Assembly: GCA_902635865.1 (NCBI GenBank)
Contig: CACPPD010000001.1
Span: 62,001 to 126,000, forward strand
DNA length: 64,000 nucleotides
Source of the DNA: an uncultured Pelagibacteraceae bacterium
GTDB lineage: Bacteria; Pseudomonadota; Alphaproteobacteria; Pelagibacterales; Pelagibacteraceae
Direction of reading: 5' to 3'
Shown here: piece by piece, positions 17,379 to 27,645 of the stretch
Numbering within the stretch: position 1 is the stretch's first letter
Layout of the letters: each line of letters starts with the position of its first letter
Made by a program: the position numbers and the translations under genes
The notes under the pieces: generated by a model
The model's input: the letters and a program-made list of their open reading frames with translations, nothing else
Told to the model about the DNA's origin: nothing
Database searches by the model: none

Positions 17379-18746
17379 AATAAATTTAGACAGATCTGTA
17401 TCTTTCACCAAGTTATCTAAGTTTTTATTTATATAGTCTTTATTGATGATAATTTTTTCTCCTGCACGATCTGTTGCTGTAAAGCTTATTTCATCTAAAA
17501 TTTTTTCAATAATAGTGTGTAATCTTCTTGCCCCAATATTTTCAACTGTTGTATTTACCTCCGAAGCAATATTGGCTATTGCATCAATGCCATCCTCTGA
17601 AAATTCAAGATCAACGTTTTCTGTTTTTAGAAGAGCTACATATTGTTTAATTAAACTAAAATCAGGCTCTCTTAAAATTCTTTTAAAATCATCACTTGTT
17701 AAAGCCTCTAGTTCTACTCTTATAGGTAATCTTCCTTGTAATTCTGGAAGTAAGTCCGATGGTTTTGCTAGTTGAAATGCACCTGATGCAATAAATAAAA
17801 TATGATCAGTTTTTATTGGACCATGTTTTGTATTAACAGTCGTACCTTCAATCAAAGGTAATAAATCTCTTTGTACACCTTCTCTAGATACATCTCCACC
17901 AACCCTGTCTGTTCTTGCAGAAATTTTATCAATTTCATCTAAAAATACTATTCCATTATTCTCCGTTGAAAGTTTTGCAGCTTTAATAATTTTATCTTGC
18001 TCGATTAATTTATCTGATTCGTCATTAATTAGAATTTCATGAGATTCCTTCACTGTCATTTTTTTCTTCTTTTCCTTATTACCCATTGATTTTCCAATCA
18101 TTTCACCAATGTTGATCATTCCAACATTTGCCCCAGGCATTCCAGGAATTTCAAAAGAAGCACCACTTGAGCCAGTATCACTTACTGCAATTTCTATTTC
18201 ATTGTCATCTAAATCACCATTTCTTAATCTTTTTCTGAAACTTTCCCTTGTCGCTAGGCTTGCTTTTTTTCCAACTAAAGCATCTAAAACTTTTTCTTCT
18301 GCAGCTTTTTGAGCTTGAGCAAAAACTTCTTTTCTTTTTTTCACTTTTTCCATCGAGATTGCAATTTCAATTAAATCTCTTACTATCTGCTCCACATCTC
18401 TTCCCACATAACCTACCTCTGTAAATCTTGTAGCTTCTACTTTTACAAAAGGAGCCTCAGCCAATTTTGATAGTCTTCTTGAGATTTCAGTTTTTCCAAC
18501 CCCAGTTGGCCCAATCATTAAAATATTTTTTGGTAAAACTTCATTTTTCATTTCACCCTTAAGCGCTTGTCTTCTCCATCTATTTCTTAAAGCAACAGCT
18601 ACAGCTCTTTTAGCTTTGTTTTGACCTACAACAAATCTATCTAATTCAGACACAATTTCTCTTGGAGATAAAGAACTTACTAAAGAAGCTTCTTCTTTTT
18701 GATTTTTATCTTTAGGGTGCAATTTAGTTACGTTTGAATTATCCAT
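17373..18746 (-). CDS. hslU: ATP-dependent protease ATPase subunit HslU
   Basis: HslU is the AAA+ unfoldase that feeds proteins into HslV. The start region has [20 protein letters not shown]. Walker A is GPTGVGKTE, the pore loop is [11 protein letters not shown], and Walker B is VFLDEIDKI. The C-terminus SKFIL is the tail that inserts into HslV. The I-domain (about 110-245) is intact. At 457 residues it is slightly longer than E. coli HslU. Its ATG overlaps the hslV stop (TAATG). Confidence 0.97.
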   Translation of the reverse strand: MDNSNVTKLHPKDKNQKEEASLVSSLSPREIVSELDRFVVGQNKAKRAVAVALRNRWRRQALKGEMKNEVLPKNILMIGPTGVGKTEISRRLSKLAEAPFVKVEATRFTEVGYVGRDVEQIVRDLIEIAISMEKVKKRKEVFAQAQKAAEEKVLDALVGKKASLATRESFRKRLRNGDLDDNEIEIAVSDTGSSGASFEIPGMPGANVGMINIGEMIGKSMGNKEKKKKMTVKESHEILINDESDKLIEQDKIIKAAKLSTENNGIVFLDEIDKISARTDRVGGDVSREGVQRDLLPLIEGTTVNTKHGPIKTDHILFIASGAFQLAKPSDLLPELQGRLPIRVELEALTSDDFKRILREPDFSLIKQYVALLKTENVDLEFSEDGIDAIANIASEVNTTVENIGARRLHTIIEKILDEISFTATDRAGEKIIINKDYINKNLDNLVKDTDLSKFIL

Positions 18747-19261
18747 TATATTTTTTCAATTTTAACATTATTATTAGTGAATACACATATATCCGCTGCA
18801 ACTTTAATTGCTTTTTTTGCAACTTCTTCAGCAGACATACTGCCTTCCATTAAAACTTTTCCTGCAGCAAGAGCGTAATTACCACCCGAACCTATTCCGA
18901 TTACATCCCCTTCAGGTTCAAGTACATCACCAGTTCCTGAAATTATGTAACTATTATTTTTGTCTCCTACAGCCATTAAAGCCTCTAATCTTCTTAAATA
19001 TTTATCGGTTCGCCAATCTTTCGCTAGTTCAACTGCAGCTCTTGACAAGTTACCTGCATGTTTTTCTAATTTTCCCTCTAATCTTTCAAACAAAGTTAAT
19101 GCATCTGCAGTTGATCCTGCAAATCCTGCTACAACATCTCTTTTTTCAATTTTTCTGACTTTTGAAGCTGTGCTTTTAACAACAGTATTTCCCATACTTA
19201 CTTGTCCATCACCAGCTACAACTACTTCATTATTTTTTCTTACTAGTACAATTGTTGTCAT
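18746..19261 (-). CDS. hslV: ATP-dependent protease catalytic subunit HslV
   Basis: HslV is the proteasome-like threonine protease of the HslUV complex. After removal of Met1 the catalytic Thr starts [20 protein letters not shown], with the catalytic lysine region [22 protein letters not shown] is also a family motif. At 171 residues it is full length and has no propeptide, as is usual. It is the first gene of the hslVU operon and is divergent from hisB across 89 bp. Confidence 0.97.
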   Translation of the reverse strand: MTTIVLVRKNNEVVVAGDGQVSMGNTVVKSTASKVRKIEKRDVVAGFAGSTADALTLFERLEGKLEKHAGNLSRAAVELAKDWRTDKYLRRLEALMAVGDKNNSYIISGTGDVLEPEGDVIGIGSGGNYALAAGKVLMEGSMSAEEVAKKAIKVAADICVFTNNNVKIEKI

Positions 19262-19310
19262 ACTTAATAAATGGTAACTATTTTTGATACTTCAAGTGTT
19301 GAGACTGATA

Positions 19311-19339
19311 TTGATATAGTTGAATTATGTATGTATACC
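19311..19339 (+). promoter_or_regulatory. Putative sigma70 promoter of the his run
   Basis: TTGATA (19311-19316), a 17-bp spacer and TATACC (19334-19339) lie just before hisB. A start about 7 bp after the -10 box would leave only about 5 nt of leader before the ATG at 19351. No leader-peptide or attenuator structure is evident in the 89-bp gap, so classical his attenuation looks unlikely. Confidence 0.45.
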
Positions 19340-19350
19340 ATTAAAAATAT

Positions 19351-19941
19351 ATGGCTAGAAAAGGTAAAGTATCTCGAAAGACAAAAGAAACCAGTATCAA
19401 TGTTGAAGTTAATATTGATGGTAAAGGGAAGTACCAAATTGACACCGGTATAGGATTCCTGGATCACATGCTTGAGCAATTATCAAAGCATTCTTTAATT
19501 GATTTAAAAGTTAAAGCCAAAGGAGATACGCATATTGATCTTCACCACACAACGGAAGATACTGGTATTGCCATAGGTGAGGCTTTAAAGAAAGCTGCTA
19601 AAAAATTTGTAGGCATAAAAAGATATGCTCATACAGTTATTCCAATGGATGAAACATTAACAAGGGTTGCGATAGATGTTTCAAACAGACCTTATTTGAT
19701 TTGGAAAGTAAAATTAAAAGTTGAGAAACTTGGCGAGATGGACACAGAGCTATTTAAAGAATGGTTCCAAGCATTTTCACAATCTGCAGGCATTACAATG
19801 CATGTTGAAAATATTTATGGTGATAATAGCCATCACATAATTGAGTCATGTTATAAAGCATTAGCAAGATCATTAAGAGCTGCATTGGAGATGGATCCAA
19901 GAAACAAGAAGAGCATCCCATCCACTAAAGGCTCATTATAA
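19351..19941 (+). CDS. hisB: Imidazoleglycerol-phosphate dehydratase HisB
   Basis: HisB converts imidazole glycerol phosphate to imidazole acetol phosphate. It is the monofunctional form (196 residues) without a phosphatase domain. The metal-binding histidine motifs are [34 protein letters not shown] and [17 protein letters not shown]. It opens the run hisB-hisH-hisA-hisF-hisE, which covers the middle of the histidine pathway. Confidence 0.97.
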   Translation: MARKGKVSRKTKETSINVEVNIDGKGKYQIDTGIGFLDHMLEQLSKHSLIDLKVKAKGDTHIDLHHTTEDTGIAIGEALKKAAKKFVGIKRYAHTVIPMDETLTRVAIDVSNRPYLIWKVKLKVEKLGEMDTELFKEWFQAFSQSAGITMHVENIYGDNSHHIIESCYKALARSLRAALEMDPRNKKSIPSTKGSL

Positions 19942-19946
19942 GTTTA

Positions 19947-20573
19947 ATGAACGTCACAATTGTTGATTATAATTCGGGTAATATAAGCTCGGTAATAAAC
20001 TCCTTTAAGGAAGTTGCTAAAGACAAAGTAAATATCGATGTAACTTCAGATTTAAATAAGATTAAATCGTCAGATAAAGTGGTATTACCAGGCCAAGGTT
20101 CGTTTAAAAGTTGTGTTGACGCCTTAAATAACATCAGTGGTCTGGTAGATACTTTAAATGAGTTTGCAATTAATAATAAAAAACCACTTCTTGGAATTTG
20201 TGTTGGATTACAAATGTTTGCAGACGTTGGTTTCGAAGAAACTGAAACCAAGGGTCTAAGTTGGATTTCTGGAAAAGTATCAAAAATAGATAATCAAAAT
20301 GGAAAATATAAATTACCCCACATTGGTTGGAACGAAATTAATATAACCAAAGACAGTAAAATCTTTAAAGGTATTAAAAATAAATCTCACATGTACTTTG
20401 TACACAGTTATGAATTTGTACCAGAAGATAAAAATGTAATTTCAGCAACAACAGATTATTCATCAAATATTGTTTGCTCTGTTGAAAAAGAAAATATTTT
20501 TGGAACACAGTTTCATCCAGAGAAAAGTGATAAAATTGGACTCAAAATAATCAACAATTTTATAAGTTTATAA
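19947..20573 (+). CDS. hisH: Imidazole glycerol phosphate synthase, glutaminase subunit HisH
   Basis: HisH releases ammonia from glutamine and channels it to HisF. It is a class I amidotransferase with nucleophile Cys in LLGICVGLQMFADVG and His/Glu in QFHPEKSDKIGL. The start MNVTIVDYNSGNISSV is typical, and the oxyanion region VVLPGQGSF is present. At 208 residues it is full length. It follows hisB by 5 bp and directly abuts hisA. Confidence 0.97.
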   Translation: MNVTIVDYNSGNISSVINSFKEVAKDKVNIDVTSDLNKIKSSDKVVLPGQGSFKSCVDALNNISGLVDTLNEFAINNKKPLLGICVGLQMFADVGFEETETKGLSWISGKVSKIDNQNGKYKLPHIGWNEINITKDSKIFKGIKNKSHMYFVHSYEFVPEDKNVISATTDYSSNIVCSVEKENIFGTQFHPEKSDKIGLKIINNFISL

Positions 20574-21299
20574 ATGAAAATATTTCCAGCAATAGATATT
20601 AAAGATAAAAAGTGTGTGAGATTAGTAAAAGGAGATTTTGATAACAAAACTGAATATGAAATGTCCCCACTGGAACAAGCTGGCAAATTTAAAGATTACG
20701 GTTTTAAAAACTTACATATAGTTGATTTAGATGGAGCTTTAATTGGTGAAACAGTTAATTTAGATATTATCCAAGAAATAGTAAAAAAATTTGATCTTAA
20801 AATTGAAATTGGTGGAGGTATCAGAAACTTTGAAAGTATTCAGAAATATACAGATGCTGGTGTAGAGAAAGTTATATTAGGAAGTGCCGCTATAAAAGAT
20901 AAAAATTTTTTAAAAGAAGCATGTGAAAAATTTCCAAATGAAATTGCTTTAGGGTTAGATGCTAAAGATGGGTATTTGTCGGTTTCAGGTTGGAAGGAAA
21001 ATTCCAACAAATTAACTTTAGATTATTTAAAAGAAGTGAATGATTTTGGTGCAAGTAGATTGATTTTTACTGATATCAATAAAGATGGGATGAAGCAAAG
21101 TCCTAATTTTAATGAAACAGTGAAGGTTGCTGATACCTCTAATTGCCCAGTAATTATATCTGGTGGAGTTTCTTCAATTGATGACATTAAAAAGGCCAAA
21201 AAATTAAATAATAATAACATAGAAGGCATTATAGTTGGAAAAGCTATCTATGATGGTGATATTGAATTAGACGAATTGGTGAAAGAATTAGATGCTTAA
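20574..21299 (+). CDS. hisA: ProFAR isomerase HisA
   Basis: HisA opens the aminoaldose ring of ProFAR to the aminoketose PRFAR using a TIM barrel. The N-terminal catalytic Asp region is [19 protein letters not shown]. Phosphate motifs are [12 protein letters not shown] and [14 protein letters not shown], and the second acid is in TDINKDGM. At 241 residues it is normal size. It overlaps hisF by 8 bp. Confidence 0.96.
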   Translation: MKIFPAIDIKDKKCVRLVKGDFDNKTEYEMSPLEQAGKFKDYGFKNLHIVDLDGALIGETVNLDIIQEIVKKFDLKIEIGGGIRNFESIQKYTDAGVEKVILGSAAIKDKNFLKEACEKFPNEIALGLDAKDGYLSVSGWKENSNKLTLDYLKEVNDFGASRLIFTDINKDGMKQSPNFNETVKVADTSNCPVIISGGVSSIDDIKKAKKLNNNNIEGIIVGKAIYDGDIELDELVKELDA

Positions 21300-22047
21300 A
21301 AATAGAATTATACCATGTTTAGATGTTAAAAATGGACGTGTTGTAAAAGGAATTAACTTTGTTGATCTGCAGGACGCAGGTGATCCTGTCGAACAAGTTA
21401 AAATTTATTCTGATGGTGGAGCGGACGAAATTTGCTTTTTAGATATTACTGCATCAAATGAAAATAGAGATACTATTTACGATGTAGTAGAGAAGACCTC
21501 GAAGAAATGCTTTGTTCCTCTGACAGTTGGAGGAGGTGTTAGAAGTGTTGAGGATATCAATAAACTACTGAACTGTGGTGCAGACAAAGTATCAATCAAT
21601 ACTGCTGCTGTTCAAAATCCAGAAGTAGTATTAGAAAGTTCTAAAAAATTTGGGTCACAATGTATTGTGGTAGCGATAGATGCTAAAAAAAATGGAGATA
21701 AATGGGAAATTTTCACTCATGGTGGAAGAAATAATACAGGAACTAATGCTATTGAATTCGCAAAAAAAATGGAGGACAGCGGGGCAGGTGAACTCTTAGT
21801 AACATCAATGGACAGAGATGGTACTCAAGTTGGTTATGATATTGAGCTTATGTCGAAAATATCATCAAAAGTAAATATTCCAGTTATTGCTTCAGGTGGA
21901 GTTGGAAATCTAGATCATTTAGTAGATGGAATTAAATTAGGAAACGCTAGTGCAGTTCTAGCAGCATCGATATTCCACTATGGCAAGTACTCTGTAAAAG
22001 AAGCTAAGGAATATTTGGATTTAAAAGGAATTCCTGTTAGAATTTAA
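21292..22047 (+). CDS. hisF: Imidazole glycerol phosphate synthase, cyclase subunit HisF
   Basis: HisF combines PRFAR and ammonia from HisH to give imidazole glycerol phosphate and AICAR. The start [19 protein letters not shown] carries the catalytic Asp. [31 protein letters not shown] and [14 protein letters not shown] are phosphate and active-site motifs. At 251 residues it is full length. The AICAR released feeds into purine synthesis through PurH, encoded 10 kb away. Confidence 0.97.
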   Translation: MLKNRIIPCLDVKNGRVVKGINFVDLQDAGDPVEQVKIYSDGGADEICFLDITASNENRDTIYDVVEKTSKKCFVPLTVGGGVRSVEDINKLLNCGADKVSINTAAVQNPEVVLESSKKFGSQCIVVAIDAKKNGDKWEIFTHGGRNNTGTNAIEFAKKMEDSGAGELLVTSMDRDGTQVGYDIELMSKISSKVNIPVIASGGVGNLDHLVDGIKLGNASAVLAASIFHYGKYSVKEAKEYLDLKGIPVRI

Positions 22048-22048
22048 T

Positions 22049-22321
22049 ATGCTTAATACATTAGAAGACCTAATCAAACTTGCAAGGGACAGAAAATCTG
22101 CACCTGTTGAAGGCTCATACACTAATAAGCTTCTTAATGATAAATCATTAAGCAAAGCAAAAGTTTTAGAGGAAGTTAATGAGTTGATTGAGGCTGTGGA
22201 GGAAAATTCAAATAAAATTCATGAAGCTGCAGATGTATTTTACCATTTGCTAATGTATCTTGAGGCAAATGACATTAAAATTGAAGAAGTAATGTCAGAG
22301 TTAGAAAAAAGAAAAAAATGA
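22049..22321 (+). CDS. hisE: Phosphoribosyl-ATP pyrophosphatase HisE
   Basis: HisE hydrolyses PR-ATP to PR-AMP, the second step of the histidine pathway. The 90-residue protein is an all-alpha NTP-pyrophosphohydrolase with the acidic metal motif KVLEEVNELIEAVEEN followed by HEAADVFYHLLMYLE. HisI is not fused to it. It lies 1 bp after hisF and its stop overlaps the HIT gene start. Confidence 0.94.
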   Translation: MLNTLEDLIKLARDRKSAPVEGSYTNKLLNDKSLSKAKVLEEVNELIEAVEENSNKIHEAADVFYHLLMYLEANDIKIEEVMSELEKRKK

Positions 22322-22683
22322 TTTACGACGATAATAATATTTTTGCAAAAATTTTACGTGGAGAAATACCTTGTAATAAAATTTATGAAGATGATTTTGT
22401 TTTGTCATTTCACGACATCAATCCACAAAAAAAAATTCATGCTTTAGTTATTCCCAAAGGTAAATATGTTGATTTAGATGATTTTAGTCTGAATGCCTCA
22501 TCGGAGGAGATGGTTGGATTATTAAAAGGCATTAATATAGTTGCTAAAAAGCTAGGTATTTCAACAGAAGTAGGGAAGGGCTACAGAGCTTTAGCAAATA
22601 TTAGTGACCATGGTGGACAAGAAGTACCGCATTTGCACTTTCATTTATTTGGAGGTGAACAAGTAGGAAAAATGGTTGAGTGA
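22318..22683 (+). CDS. HIT-family nucleotide hydrolase (HinT-like)
   Basis: Hint-type HIT proteins hydrolyse purine nucleoside phosphoramidates and related AMP conjugates. The histidine triad is HLHFHLFGG, near the C-terminus, and the start NNIFAKILRGEIPCNKIYED is the family N-terminus. At 121 residues it is typical. It overlaps hisE by 4 bp and the GNAT gene by 4 bp; linkage with hisE is common in Alphaproteobacteria. Confidence 0.93.
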   Translation: MIYDDNNIFAKILRGEIPCNKIYEDDFVLSFHDINPQKKIHALVIPKGKYVDLDDFSLNASSEEMVGLLKGINIVAKKLGISTEVGKGYRALANISDHGGQEVPHLHFHLFGGEQVGKMVE

Positions 22684-23183
22684 CTGAAGAAGTTAAAAGA
22701 AATTATCTAGAAATAAATTCACTAAAGGATCTTAAGGAGGGGAATAAACCATCACAAGATTATTCTTTAAGTTTAATTGATCCAATTAATTTTCAATTAA
22801 ATAAATTTTTTTATAAAACTATAGGAAAAAATCACAAGTGGACAGATAGATTGTCTTGGTCAGAGGAAAAATGGATTAATTATGTATCCAATGAGAGTGT
22901 TAGATCTTATGTGTTTAAATTTAAAGATGATCTAGTAGGTTTTTTTGAAATAATTATTCACCCAGAAAAAAATGAAACTGAAATTGCTTATTTTGGGATC
23001 TTAGAAGAATATCAAAATAAAAAATTAGGTTCCTATTTATTATCTGAGGCTATTAAAAAATCGTTTAATAATAAAGTTAATCGTGTTTGGGTTCATACAT
23101 GTTCTTTAGATCATAAAAATGCTTTAAATAATTATATTTCAAGAGGAATGAAAATATTTAAAACAGAAATTTTGAATATTTAG
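22680..23183 (+). CDS. GNAT-family N-acetyltransferase
   Basis: The 167-residue protein has the GNAT acetyl-CoA motif ILEEYQNKKLGSYLLSEAI (Q-x-x-x-x-G form) preceded by a beta strand TEIAYFG, and a C-terminal VHTCSLDHKNALNNYISRGM. Substrate is unknown. The start is a GTG overlapping the HIT stop. The stop overlaps that of convergent lolA by 4 bp. Confidence 0.85.
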   Translation: MTEEVKRNYLEINSLKDLKEGNKPSQDYSLSLIDPINFQLNKFFYKTIGKNHKWTDRLSWSEEKWINYVSNESVRSYVFKFKDDLVGFFEIIIHPEKNETEIAYFGILEEYQNKKLGSYLLSEAIKKSFNNKVNRVWVHTCSLDHKNALNNYISRGMKIFKTEILNI

Positions 23184-23731
23184 TTTTGTAAGGGAATTTT
23201 AAATAGGTTTTTTGAAAGAACTCTATTTTTTCTTATTGATGAAAGAAAAGTAATATTAAAATTTTGATAAATATCAGTATTTTGCCAACCAATTAAATCA
23301 AAAGTTTTATTATCAAAAAAAATATTAATTTCGTTATCATTTTCTGAAATTGTAAAATTAACAAGATTTTTATTAACAATTCTTTCTTCAAGATTATAAA
23401 TTTTATTTATTAGAAAATTTTTATCTAAGATTAGATTTAAAGCAGTTTTTTCAAGTGGATACCTGTAATAACTTGTTCTGGTTTTTATTACCAAAGATTT
23501 TCCATTTGAAACTAAAATTTTATTATTACTTCTTGCATACTCACAAAATATTTTTTTTGGATATTCAATTGTACAATTTCCATTTTCTATTTTTCCATTT
23601 ATATTTTGCTCAAAATTAAAATCAAAATTATTAGTTTTGTTTAAATTTTGGATTATTTTTTCCTTTATTTCTGCATTCGAGTTAAGTGTAAAAATAATAC
23701 ATAGAAAACAAATTGAATAACACCTTAACAT
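23180..23731 (-). CDS. lolA: Outer-membrane lipoprotein carrier LolA-like protein
   Basis: LolA carries lipoproteins across the periplasm from LolCDE to LolB. The 183-residue protein has a signal peptide (about 1-20, LRCYSICFLCIIFTLNSNA) and the LolA-like pattern FDFNFEQNINGKIENG, a strand-rich core and YRYPLEKTALNLIL. Sequence identity to model LolA is low by eye. Its place directly after ftsK is the usual proteobacterial neighbourhood and supports the call. Confidence 0.8.
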   Translation of the reverse strand: MLRCYSICFLCIIFTLNSNAEIKEKIIQNLNKTNNFDFNFEQNINGKIENGNCTIEYPKKIFCEYARSNNKILVSNGKSLVIKTRTSYYRYPLEKTALNLILDKNFLINKIYNLEERIVNKNLVNFTISENDNEINIFFDNKTFDLIGWQNTDIYQNFNITFLSSIRKNRVLSKNLFKIPLQN

Positions 23732-25816
23732 TAAAGTACTTCTCTTTTACCCACATGATTAGCTTTACTTACAATGCCATCAGCCTCCATCATATCAATT
23801 ATTCTTGCAGCTCTGTTGTAACCAATTTGTAGTTTTCTTTGTAAGAACGAAGTAGAAGCTTTACCTTCTGATTTAATTATTTCCAAAGCTTGTTGATATA
23901 AATCATCTTTATCACCGAGATTTTGACTATCTCCTATTTCTTTTTCATCAGCAAAATTTAAAATTTCATCAACATAATCTGGTTCTGCTTTTGATCTCAA
24001 ATAATTATTTATTTTTTCTATTTCATTATCAGAAACGAAAGGAGCATGAATTCTGACTATTCGATTAGCAGAGGACATATACAGCATATCACCTTTTCCT
24101 AACAATTGTTCAGCACCCTGTTCTCCAAGAATTGTTCTACTGTCTATTTTTGATGTTACTTGGAAAGATATTCTTGTTGGAAAGTTTGCTTTAATTGTTC
24201 CAGTGATGACATCTACACTAGGTCTTTGTGTAGCCATTATAATGTGAATACCAGCTGCCCTGGCCATTTGAGACAATTTCTGAATATAATTTTCAATTTC
24301 TTTTCCAGCTACAAGCATTAAATCAGACATCTCATCAACTACTACAACTATGTATGGCATCGGAAGTTTGTGTTTAGTGTTATAACTATCAATATTTCTA
24401 ACGCCTTCTTTAGTCATTAATCTATATCTACTTTCCATTTCTTTAACGACCCATCCGAGTACTGAGGCTGCTTTTTTTTGCTTCAGTTATCACAGGACAT
24501 AACAAATGTGGAATTCCTTCATAAGTAGAAAGCTCAAGCATTTTTGGATCAATTAATATAAACTTACATTTTTCTGGAGTGTGCCTAAAAAGAAGAGATA
24601 ATATTATTGTATTAATACAAACTGATTTACCCGAACCTGTAGTTCCGGCGATAAGAAGATGAGGCATTGACGATAAATCACCAACTATAGGTTTGCCTGA
24701 AATACTTTTTCCCAATGCAATGGGTAATTTAATATCTTTTTTCTTAAAATCTCCATTATTTAAAATTTCACTTAAATAAACATTTTCTCTGGAGTTATTA
24801 GGAAGCTCGATACCTATAGTATTACTTCCAGGTATGGTAGAAATTCTAGCAGACTCAGAACTAGTATTTCTTGCAATATCATCAGATAAATTAATTATTT
24901 TTGAAACTTTTACACCAGCAGCTGGTTCGAACTCATTTAAAGTTACAACTGGTCCATGGCTAACTTTTTTAATATTACCATTCACTCCAAAATCTAATAA
25001 TATTTTTTCTAAAAATTTTGAATCATTAGCTTCATCTTTATCTAAATTTTCTCTCTCTTCTTTTTTTGGTTTTTTGAGCAAATCTAAACTAGGTAGTTTG
25101 AAACTTACATTACTAATATTTTTTTCTTCTGCTTTGATAAAAGGCAAATCCTCCTGTATTAAGTTTTTAATATCTTCTTGGGGAATATACTCACTTATTA
25201 TTTCGCTTTTATCTGTGTAGTTTTTTTCTTTTTTACTAATTAAAAAGTTAAAAATTTTTTTTAAAAATTTAGAAAAATTTACTGGATGAAAGTTAATACT
25301 TAAAGAAAAAATTAAAATAATTACGAAAAATAATATAAAGTATGAAATTTGTTCATTAATTTGAATAATATTATTCATAAAAGTTTGATTAAAATAATTA
25401 CCTACAAAACCCCCATTGCCATTAATAAAAAACGTAAATGAATCTAAATAAAAGTGAGCCAAGAAAAGTGATGCTAACAAAGAATAAATTACTGTAAAAA
25501 ATAAATTTTCAATAATTAAAAAAAATTGTTTTATTTTAAAAATATTTATACCAGTTATTATAAAAGTTATAGAAATTAGATAAGAGACTAATCCAATAGA
25601 TTGAAAAAATAAATCAGAAACAAAACTTCCTCGAAAACCTAAAATATTATTAATTTTTGTATTCTCAGGAAATATAAAATTTGGATCTTCAGGCGAATAG
25701 GATAACAAAGAGATTAATAAAAGAATTCCTAGAATAGTAACTATAATACCAAATATTTCTGCCAGTCTTTTACTGGCAAAATTTACGAAGAAACTAGCTG
25801 TTTTTTTAATATCCAT
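23731..25816 (-). CDS. ftsK: DNA translocase FtsK, frameshifted in this sequence
   Basis: FtsK anchors at the septum and pumps DNA toward the terminus for dimer resolution. The N-terminal part (from 25816) has four to five membrane helices, a short linker, and the motor alpha/beta domains with Walker [17 protein letters not shown]. That frame ends at 24443. The second frame (to 23731) carries [20 protein letters not shown] (Walker B) and the winged-helix gamma domain [20 protein letters not shown]. One extra A in a run of eight (minus strand, about 24471-24478) separates them: ITEAKK should read on to [19 protein letters not shown]. Corrected length is about 694 residues, short for FtsK owing to the brief linker. 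Confidence 0.92.
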
Positions 25817-25878
25817 ATAAATGAATCAATTATACCACTTTGTATCATCTAATTTTTGTTGTTAAAATTAAAAATAAT

Positions 25879-26952
25879 ATGAGAGTTTGTATCATTGGCA
25901 GTGGTTTAACAGGTTTGGCTTTAGCAAAAGCTTTAGTCAATCAAAAAATTAATGTTGATATTTTTTTTAAGTCCAAAACAATTAATATCAGCAAAACCAG
26001 AACTCTTGGAATTTCAAAAAGTAATGTTAAATTTTTCAATGAAAACATAATCAATATTGAAAAAATAGTTTGGAAATTAAACAAAATAGATATTTACACA
26101 GAAAATTTAAAAAATGAGAAAATAATACAGTTTGAGGATAATACAGAATATCTTTTTTCAATTGTAAAAAATTATAAACTTTATGAAAGTTTAATTAAAA
26201 ATTTAAAAAAAAGTAAATTTTTTAAAAAAATTAAATTAAATCGAAATATTAATCATGAAAATTATAATTTAATAATTAATACTGATAATTATAACTTTAT
26301 TACAAAGAAATATTTCAGTAAAAAAATAATTAAAAAATATAATAGTAAAGCCAATATCACTGTTATTAAACATGATAAAATTTTAAACAATGTTGCAACG
26401 CAAATTTTTACTAATAAAGGGCCATTAGCATTTCTTCCTGTTTCTAATTATGAGACATCAGTTGTATATTCAATCAAAAGTCAAAATATGAATAAAAATG
26501 AAACTATTAATGATTTAATTCATCAATACAATTTTAAATATAAAATTAAGAAAATTGAAAAAATTGAGGCTTTTGAACTGTCTTCGCTAAATCTTAGGTC
26601 ATACCATTATAAAAATATCTTAGCATTTGGTGATTTGCTTCATAGAATTCATCCACTTGCTGGTCAAGGTTTTAATATGACTATAAGAGATATTAAATAC
26701 TTAATAAACATTATAAATCATAGAATTAATTTGGGATTACCTTTGGATTATTCTGTTAATTATGAGTTTGAAAAAAAAATAAAACATAAAAATTTCATTT
26801 TTTCTAATGGTATAAACATAGTTCATGAATACTTTAATTTAGAAAGTAAATCAAAAAGTTCATTATTAAGTAAATCTGTTCAAGCGCTTGGAAATAATTC
26901 TTCTGTAAAAAAAATGTTCGCTAAAATTGCTGACGAAGGACTTATTTTTTAA
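25879..26952 (+). CDS. UbiH/UbiF-type FAD-dependent monooxygenase
   Basis: The 357-residue protein is a class A flavin monooxygenase of the ubiquinone hydroxylase group. The FAD motif RVCIIGSGLTGLALAKAL is at the N-terminus, and the second FAD motif FGDLLHRIHPLAGQGFNMTI is in the C-terminal half. The middle is strongly eroded toward Lys/Asn/Ile. A role in ubiquinone ring hydroxylation is probable, but which carbon is unknown. I use the ATG at 25879; an upstream TTG at 25840 would add 13 unlikely residues. It is divergent from ftsK, and its stop is 1 bp from that of the convergent LON-domain gene. Confidence 0.83.
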   Translation: MRVCIIGSGLTGLALAKALVNQKINVDIFFKSKTINISKTRTLGISKSNVKFFNENIINIEKIVWKLNKIDIYTENLKNEKIIQFEDNTEYLFSIVKNYKLYESLIKNLKKSKFFKKIKLNRNINHENYNLIINTDNYNFITKKYFSKKIIKKYNSKANITVIKHDKILNNVATQIFTNKGPLAFLPVSNYETSVVYSIKSQNMNKNETINDLIHQYNFKYKIKKIEKIEAFELSSLNLRSYHYKNILAFGDLLHRIHPLAGQGFNMTIRDIKYLINIINHRINLGLPLDYSVNYEFEKKIKHKNFIFSNGINIVHEYFNLESKSKSSLLSKSVQALGNNSSVKKMFAKIADEGLIF

Positions 26953-26953
26953 C

Positions 26954-27598
26954 TTACTGCAGAGTATAATTATCATATATATCATGTGTATAAGTCTTTA
27001 AAATCTCGCTTATTTTATTTTTCCTCATATCAAGGTTTTCTGACTCTAGCAAAATTTGTTTTTCTTCAAGTGAAAAAGGAGAAGCCATTGCTAAAGCGTT
27101 AATTGTTTCATCAAGACTTTGTTTTTCTAATGCTTTCCAATTTATTATAAAGCCTCTTTTTTCAAATAAAGATTTCAGATCTTTAAAAATAAGTTCAAGA
27201 TCTGAGAACTTTAAATTTTCTTTTTGTTCACTTAAATCATGAGTATACTTTTCATAGTCTATATTAAGAATTCTGTATTTTTTTTCTGTTTTTAACTCTT
27301 TAACTTTTTGAAATCTGACGATTCCTTTTAATTCGATAAGATACCTTCCATCTTCTGTTTCGGAAAAAGTTTTAATTTTTCCAAGACAACCAACTTTATG
27401 AAGCTCAGGTATTTTATTGTTATCTTGAGAGCTTTTAGGTTGGATCATTCCAATTAATTTATTGGATTTCATACTGTCATTAATCATATCTATATAACGA
27501 GGTTCAAATATATTTAGAGGGACTGTAGTTTTAGGAAAAATTATGAAATTACTTAAAGGAAATACAGGTATTGAATTTGGTAAGTCTTTTTTTTCCAT
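26954..27598 (-). CDS. LON substrate-binding-domain protein
   Basis: The 214-residue protein consists of a LON N-terminal domain: NSIPVFPLSNFIIFPKTTVP followed by NIFEPRYIDMINDSM. It has no AAA+ or protease domain. Stand-alone LON-domain proteins are common in Alphaproteobacteria; their function is not established. It is convergent with the UbiH-type gene and divergent from the TPR-sulfotransferase gene. Confidence 0.88.
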   Translation of the reverse strand: MEKKDLPNSIPVFPLSNFIIFPKTTVPLNIFEPRYIDMINDSMKSNKLIGMIQPKSSQDNNKIPELHKVGCLGKIKTFSETEDGRYLIELKGIVRFQKVKELKTEKKYRILNIDYEKYTHDLSEQKENLKFSDLELIFKDLKSLFEKRGFIINWKALEKQSLDETINALAMASPFSLEEKQILLESENLDMRKNKISEILKTYTHDIYDNYTLQ

Positions 27599-27645
27599 TT
27601 TAATTATATAATTTTAAAATATAACAAATTAAAACAAATTACTAC

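Noticed and set aside
17443-17775. Open frame antisense to hslU
   Set aside because: It mirrors the codon pattern of hslU on the other strand and has no recognisable protein features.
18808-19277. Open frames antisense to hslV
   Set aside because: They are shadow frames of a well-conserved gene, with Leu/Gln-rich nonsense products.
24834-25220. Open frame antisense to the ftsK linker and motor
   Set aside because: Shadow of ftsK; composition is the complement of its codons and no domain is visible.
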